Source: Acidobacteriota bacterium
Lineage (GTDB): Bacteria; Acidobacteriota; Terriglobia; Bryobacterales; Bryobacteraceae
Assembly (NCBI GenBank): GCA_026393985.1
Contig: JAPKZB010000070.1
Span: forward strand, 1 to 36,917
Direction: 5' to 3'
Length of the DNA stretch: 36,917 bases
This document shows, piece by piece, positions 34,197 through 36,917 of this stretch. Position numbers and translations under genes: made by a program. A model generated the notes under the pieces. It was not told the DNA's origin. It ran no database searches and was given only the letters and a program-made list of their open reading frames with translations. Numbering within the stretch: position 1 is the stretch's first letter; each line of letters starts with the position of its first letter.

Positions 34197-34694
34197 ATGA
34201 AAGATACCCTTGTCGACACGCGGCGGCGAACTCAGTCGGGTCACGCCTTCCTTGAGGCAAGCCTCGTGCTCGTGCCGTTGCTGGCGATCGTATTCGCCAT
34301 TACCGACTACTCGATGGCGATTTTCCTGCGCGCCACCTTTCAGCATGCCGTGCGCGAGGGCGTACGATACGCCATCACCTTCCAGACGATGTCCGGCATG
34401 TGCCAGGATGCTTCCATCCGGCAGGTGGTACGAAACTCGTCGGCGGGATTCCTGGGCAGCGCGCAGAATGAGCTGATCAAGATTACCTATCACCCTCCGT
34501 CCAACCTGAGCCAGACGCTGATCGGGGTGGGTAGCAACGCTGCTGGAAACATTGTCGAGGTTTCCGTCGAGGACTACAGCTACAGCTGGATGGTGCCGCT
34601 GATGCGCTCCAACACCCCCCTCAACATTACCGTCCGTGCAGCCGACCGGACCGAGAGTCTCCCCGGGGGGGCCACTACGCCCCCGTGCCGGTAG
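34197..34694 (+). CDS. TadE-like pseudopilin, module copy 2
   Basis: This 165-residue paralogue of 31345-31842 has the same length and helix (HAFLEASLVLVPLLAIVFA), identical blocks such as DYSMAIFLRATFQ and SNTPLNITVRAAD, and the same TTPPCR end. ATG at 34197 is chosen over GTG at 34182 because it gives the same length as copy 1. It is followed after 9 bases by the second TadE/TadG gene. Confidence 0.88.
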   Translation: MKDTLVDTRRRTQSGHAFLEASLVLVPLLAIVFAITDYSMAIFLRATFQHAVREGVRYAITFQTMSGMCQDASIRQVVRNSSAGFLGSAQNELIKITYHPPSNLSQTLIGVGSNAAGNIVEVSVEDYSYSWMVPLMRSNTPLNITVRAADRTESLPGGATTPPCR

Positions 34695-34703
34695 CGGTTG
34701 CCT

Positions 34704-35333
34704 ATGCGTCCCATCTCCCTATCCCGGAAACCTGCGGCGCGAGGAAATACCCTCGTCGAGTTTGCGCTCGTCATTTCGTTCCTGGTGCCGATCCTGCTCG
34801 GGGTCTTCTCGATTGGCATGAGCCTGACGGCATCGGTGCAGGCGTCGGTGGTGGCGCGCGATGCGGGGTCGATGTTCATGCGCTACGTGGACTTTTCCAT
34901 CAACTCCAATAAATCGCTGATTGTGCGCATTGCCCGGGGCATGGGGATGACCGAGACCGGCGGCAACGGCACGGTAATCCTCACGCAGATTCTGCGCGTC
35001 GGAGCGGCGCAGTGTATCCCGCCGTACGCGACCACCACGGCTTGCCCGAATTTCAACCGGCACGTCATCACCAAGCGGGTCATCATCGGCAACGCCACCC
35101 TCACCACCAGCACCTTCGGCACCCCGACCGCGTCAATCGTCACCACGGACGGCAGCATCACCGCCGCCAACTATCTGGCCAACACCACCGCCCGCGCCGA
35201 TGCCTTCGACGCCTTGATGATCCTGGGCGATGGAGAGACGGCCTTCATCTCGGAAGCCTACTTCCTCACCCCGAACCTGAACTTGCCCGGTTTCCGGACC
35301 GACACGTTCGTCTACCAGCGCAGTATCTTTTAG
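34704..35333 (+). CDS. TadE/TadG-like pilus protein, module copy 2
   Basis: This 209-residue paralogue of 31852-32484 shares the helix (RGNTLVEFALVISFLVPILL) and blocks GVFSIGMSLT, FMRYVDFS and VRIARGMGMTETGGNG. ATG at 34704 is chosen because it matches the length of copy 1; TTG at 34698 is possible. Its stop is followed by CCAGGAG, the ribosome-binding site of the vWA gene, as in copy 1. Confidence 0.86.
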   Translation: MRPISLSRKPAARGNTLVEFALVISFLVPILLGVFSIGMSLTASVQASVVARDAGSMFMRYVDFSINSNKSLIVRIARGMGMTETGGNGTVILTQILRVGAAQCIPPYATTTACPNFNRHVITKRVIIGNATLTTSTFGTPTASIVTTDGSITAANYLANTTARADAFDALMILGDGETAFISEAYFLTPNLNLPGFRTDTFVYQRSIF

Positions 35334-35347
35334 CCAGGAGAGTCCCG

Positions 35348-36805
35348 ATGGCGCCGACCCGACCCACCTTCACCAGGCCGAACACCGCCCGCGAGCGCGG
35401 CATCGCCTTGATGTTGACGTCTCTTCTGCTGGTCTTCACCATCCCGGTGGTCGGCTTGGCCATCGACGCGGGCTTTCTCTACCTGGTCCGGTCAAAACTC
35501 AGTGCGGCCTGCGACGCGGCGGCCCTCGCCACGGCCCGAAACCTGAACCTCGGGCAGTCGCTCGAGGAGCAGAGAGCCAATGCCCAGAACCGCGGGATCG
35601 CCTTCTTCAACGCCAACTTTCCAGCCGGCTACCTCGGAACTACCGACGTTACACCGAACATTATCATTAGCGATACGTCTTTGAATACGATTACGGTTAC
35701 CGTCTCGGCCTCGGGTACAGCAAGGTTGTACTTCATGCGAATCCTGGGTCACAACGCACAGTTGGCTAGCTCCTCGGGGCAATCTTCCCGGCGCAATGTC
35801 AACATCATCCTGGTGCTCGACCGCTCCGGATCAATGTCGGGCGCCCCCTGCGCGGCCATGATCTCCGCCTCAAAAACCTTCGCCGACATGTTTGTCAACG
35901 GCCGGGACCGGCTCGGCCTGATCAGTTTCGGCACCAACATTTCAGTGGACTATCCGCCGACCACCGACTTCAAAAACACCGCCTCCCCCATCTCCGCGGC
36001 CATCAACTCAATCGCCTGCACGCAAATGACCAATGCATCCGATGGCTACTCCGCCGCCTACCAGCAACTCGTAAACATCAATCAGCCACTGGCGCTGAAT
36101 ATGATCGTACTCTTCACCGACGGCTATCCCAACACCTTTGCCGCCCGGTTCCCCGTGAAAACCCTGCCCGATGAGCGGGTCAGCCAAATATGCGGGTGGG
36201 ATCAATGCCCCGTTCCGAAGTCGACCTGCCGGGACGACAACGGCTTGGCGAACACCGCGCCCACTTGGGGAACCTTCAACCCGAAATACGGCGTGATAGC
36301 AGGCTACAACGGTCTCTACGAGCCGGTGGTGGCAAACTCGAGCGCCGGGCAGCCACTGATTGCCGCCAACCAACGGATCTCTTGCGCTATCAGCACTTCC
36401 GTGTGGGGAGTGGCCGATGACTTCGCCTTTATCCCGGACCAGGATGCCTACGGTGTAAACACCAGCGGATACATGGATGGTTCCGTGCAGCGGTTCCCCA
36501 GCACCAACCCGTACGCCGGCAAAATCCGCATCGATGTGGGCCAAACATCGCCAGTCGCCATGAACCTGTGCGACAACGCCGCCAAAAGGGCCCGCGACCA
36601 CGCCACCCTCAAAATGGTTACGTATGCCATCGGCCTCGGCAGCAATATCGACCACAACCTGCTCCGCCGGATGGCGAACGACCTGCAATCGCCGATCTAC
36701 GACAACACCAAAGTCAACGGCCTCTACGTGCACGCGCCCACCATCACCGACATCAGCACCGCCTACGCCCGCATCGCTTCCGAGATCCTCCGCCTGGCCC
36801 AATAA
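35348..36805 (+). CDS. vWA-domain TadG-like protein, module copy 2
   Basis: This 485-residue paralogue of 32498-34036 has the TadG helix GLAIDAGFLYLVRSKLSAAC and a vWA metal-ion site DRSGS at D158. It also has LNMIVLFTDGYPNT and the same C-terminal layout (YAPTITDIS-like VHAPTITDISTAYARIASEI). It is shorter than copy 1, mainly because it lacks the Pro-rich leader and part of the middle region. ATG at 35348 lies 7 bases after CCAGGAG. The frame is open upstream through the previous gene, but family similarity starts here. Confidence 0.87.
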   Translation: MAPTRPTFTRPNTARERGIALMLTSLLLVFTIPVVGLAIDAGFLYLVRSKLSAACDAAALATARNLNLGQSLEEQRANAQNRGIAFFNANFPAGYLGTTDVTPNIIISDTSLNTITVTVSASGTARLYFMRILGHNAQLASSSGQSSRRNVNIILVLDRSGSMSGAPCAAMISASKTFADMFVNGRDRLGLISFGTNISVDYPPTTDFKNTASPISAAINSIACTQMTNASDGYSAAYQQLVNINQPLALNMIVLFTDGYPNTFAARFPVKTLPDERVSQICGWDQCPVPKSTCRDDNGLANTAPTWGTFNPKYGVIAGYNGLYEPVVANSSAGQPLIAANQRISCAISTSVWGVADDFAFIPDQDAYGVNTSGYMDGSVQRFPSTNPYAGKIRIDVGQTSPVAMNLCDNAAKRARDHATLKMVTYAIGLGSNIDHNLLRRMANDLQSPIYDNTKVNGLYVHAPTITDISTAYARIASEILRLAQ

Positions 36806-36917
36806 GCAACGCCGTGCCGGACCGGCTCCCGGCCCGCTCAAGCAAACAATTCCATTCTGAAATGTTTTAGGGTACAGTAAGCCTGAAGGGGGTCTGTCCC
36901 TAGGATGACCCCGGAAG
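36806..36917. other. Edge spacer with a GGGGTC/GACCCC hairpin
   Basis: No coding frame is supported. GGGGTC (36889-36894) and GACCCC (36907-36912) form a 6-base-pair stem around a CCTAGG palindrome. This is similar in style to the G5/C5 hairpin with CTAGG after lgt, which precedes tad copy 1. Whether a further tad copy follows lies beyond the window. Confidence 0.3.

Noticed and set aside
36806..36840. Intrinsic terminator after the second tad module (GCCGG ... CCGGC)
   Set aside because: The stem is 5 base pairs and is followed by CTCAAGCAAAC rather than a T-run.

Overview
The window is GC-rich bacterial chromosome with a housekeeping core (rnpB, pheST, purA, ileS-lspA-lgt). The gene mix suggests an Acidobacteriota genome of the Bryobacterales/Solibacteres type: a secreted three-part LmbE deacetylase, a Tat-exported Gfo/Idh oxidoreductase next to a YjhG-type dehydratase, and TadE/TadG genes. 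That assignment is an inference from gene content, not from a marker comparison.

Left part, 1-10778. After a gene-less 436-base stretch with a possible rRNA-leader boxA come eleven genes, all on the minus strand. In transcription order they are: circularly permuted ATP-grasp, alpha-E, transglutaminase-like, SPFH/zinc-ribbon, SpeD, two zinc-ribbon DUF4178 proteins, a 61-residue membrane peptide ending in YLGGK, DUF350, a membrane-anchored SpeE-like aminopropyltransferase, and a Tat-exported FAD amine-oxidase-like enzyme. Most junctions are 1-11 base overlaps. The block joins polyamine synthesis to a membrane/SPFH module and to an amidoligase-type triad, and it is the best candidate here for an under-described system.

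Middle part, 10860-23952. It holds a secreted LmbE-family deacetylase, an RNase P RNA packed between two genes, and pheT-pheS preceded by an ankyrin gene and an unrecognised helical gene. Then come purA with an overlapping membrane thioredoxin-fold gene, a Gfo/Idh oxidoreductase divergent from a D-xylonate-type dehydratase, and a secreted TPR protein.

23980-27082 is a decaying cluster: SGNH hydrolase, SxtJ-like, DUF5989 and carbamoyltransferase. Every gene is broken by frameshifts, in-frame stops or internal deletions. Three short tandem repeats and a 176-base insert between 13-base direct repeats lie inside it.

Right part, 27134-36917. ileS-lspA-lgt form a compact plus-strand operon. It is followed by a tandem duplication of a three-gene TadE / TadE-like / vWA-TadG module, with a mutually exclusive hairpin pair directly before the first copy.
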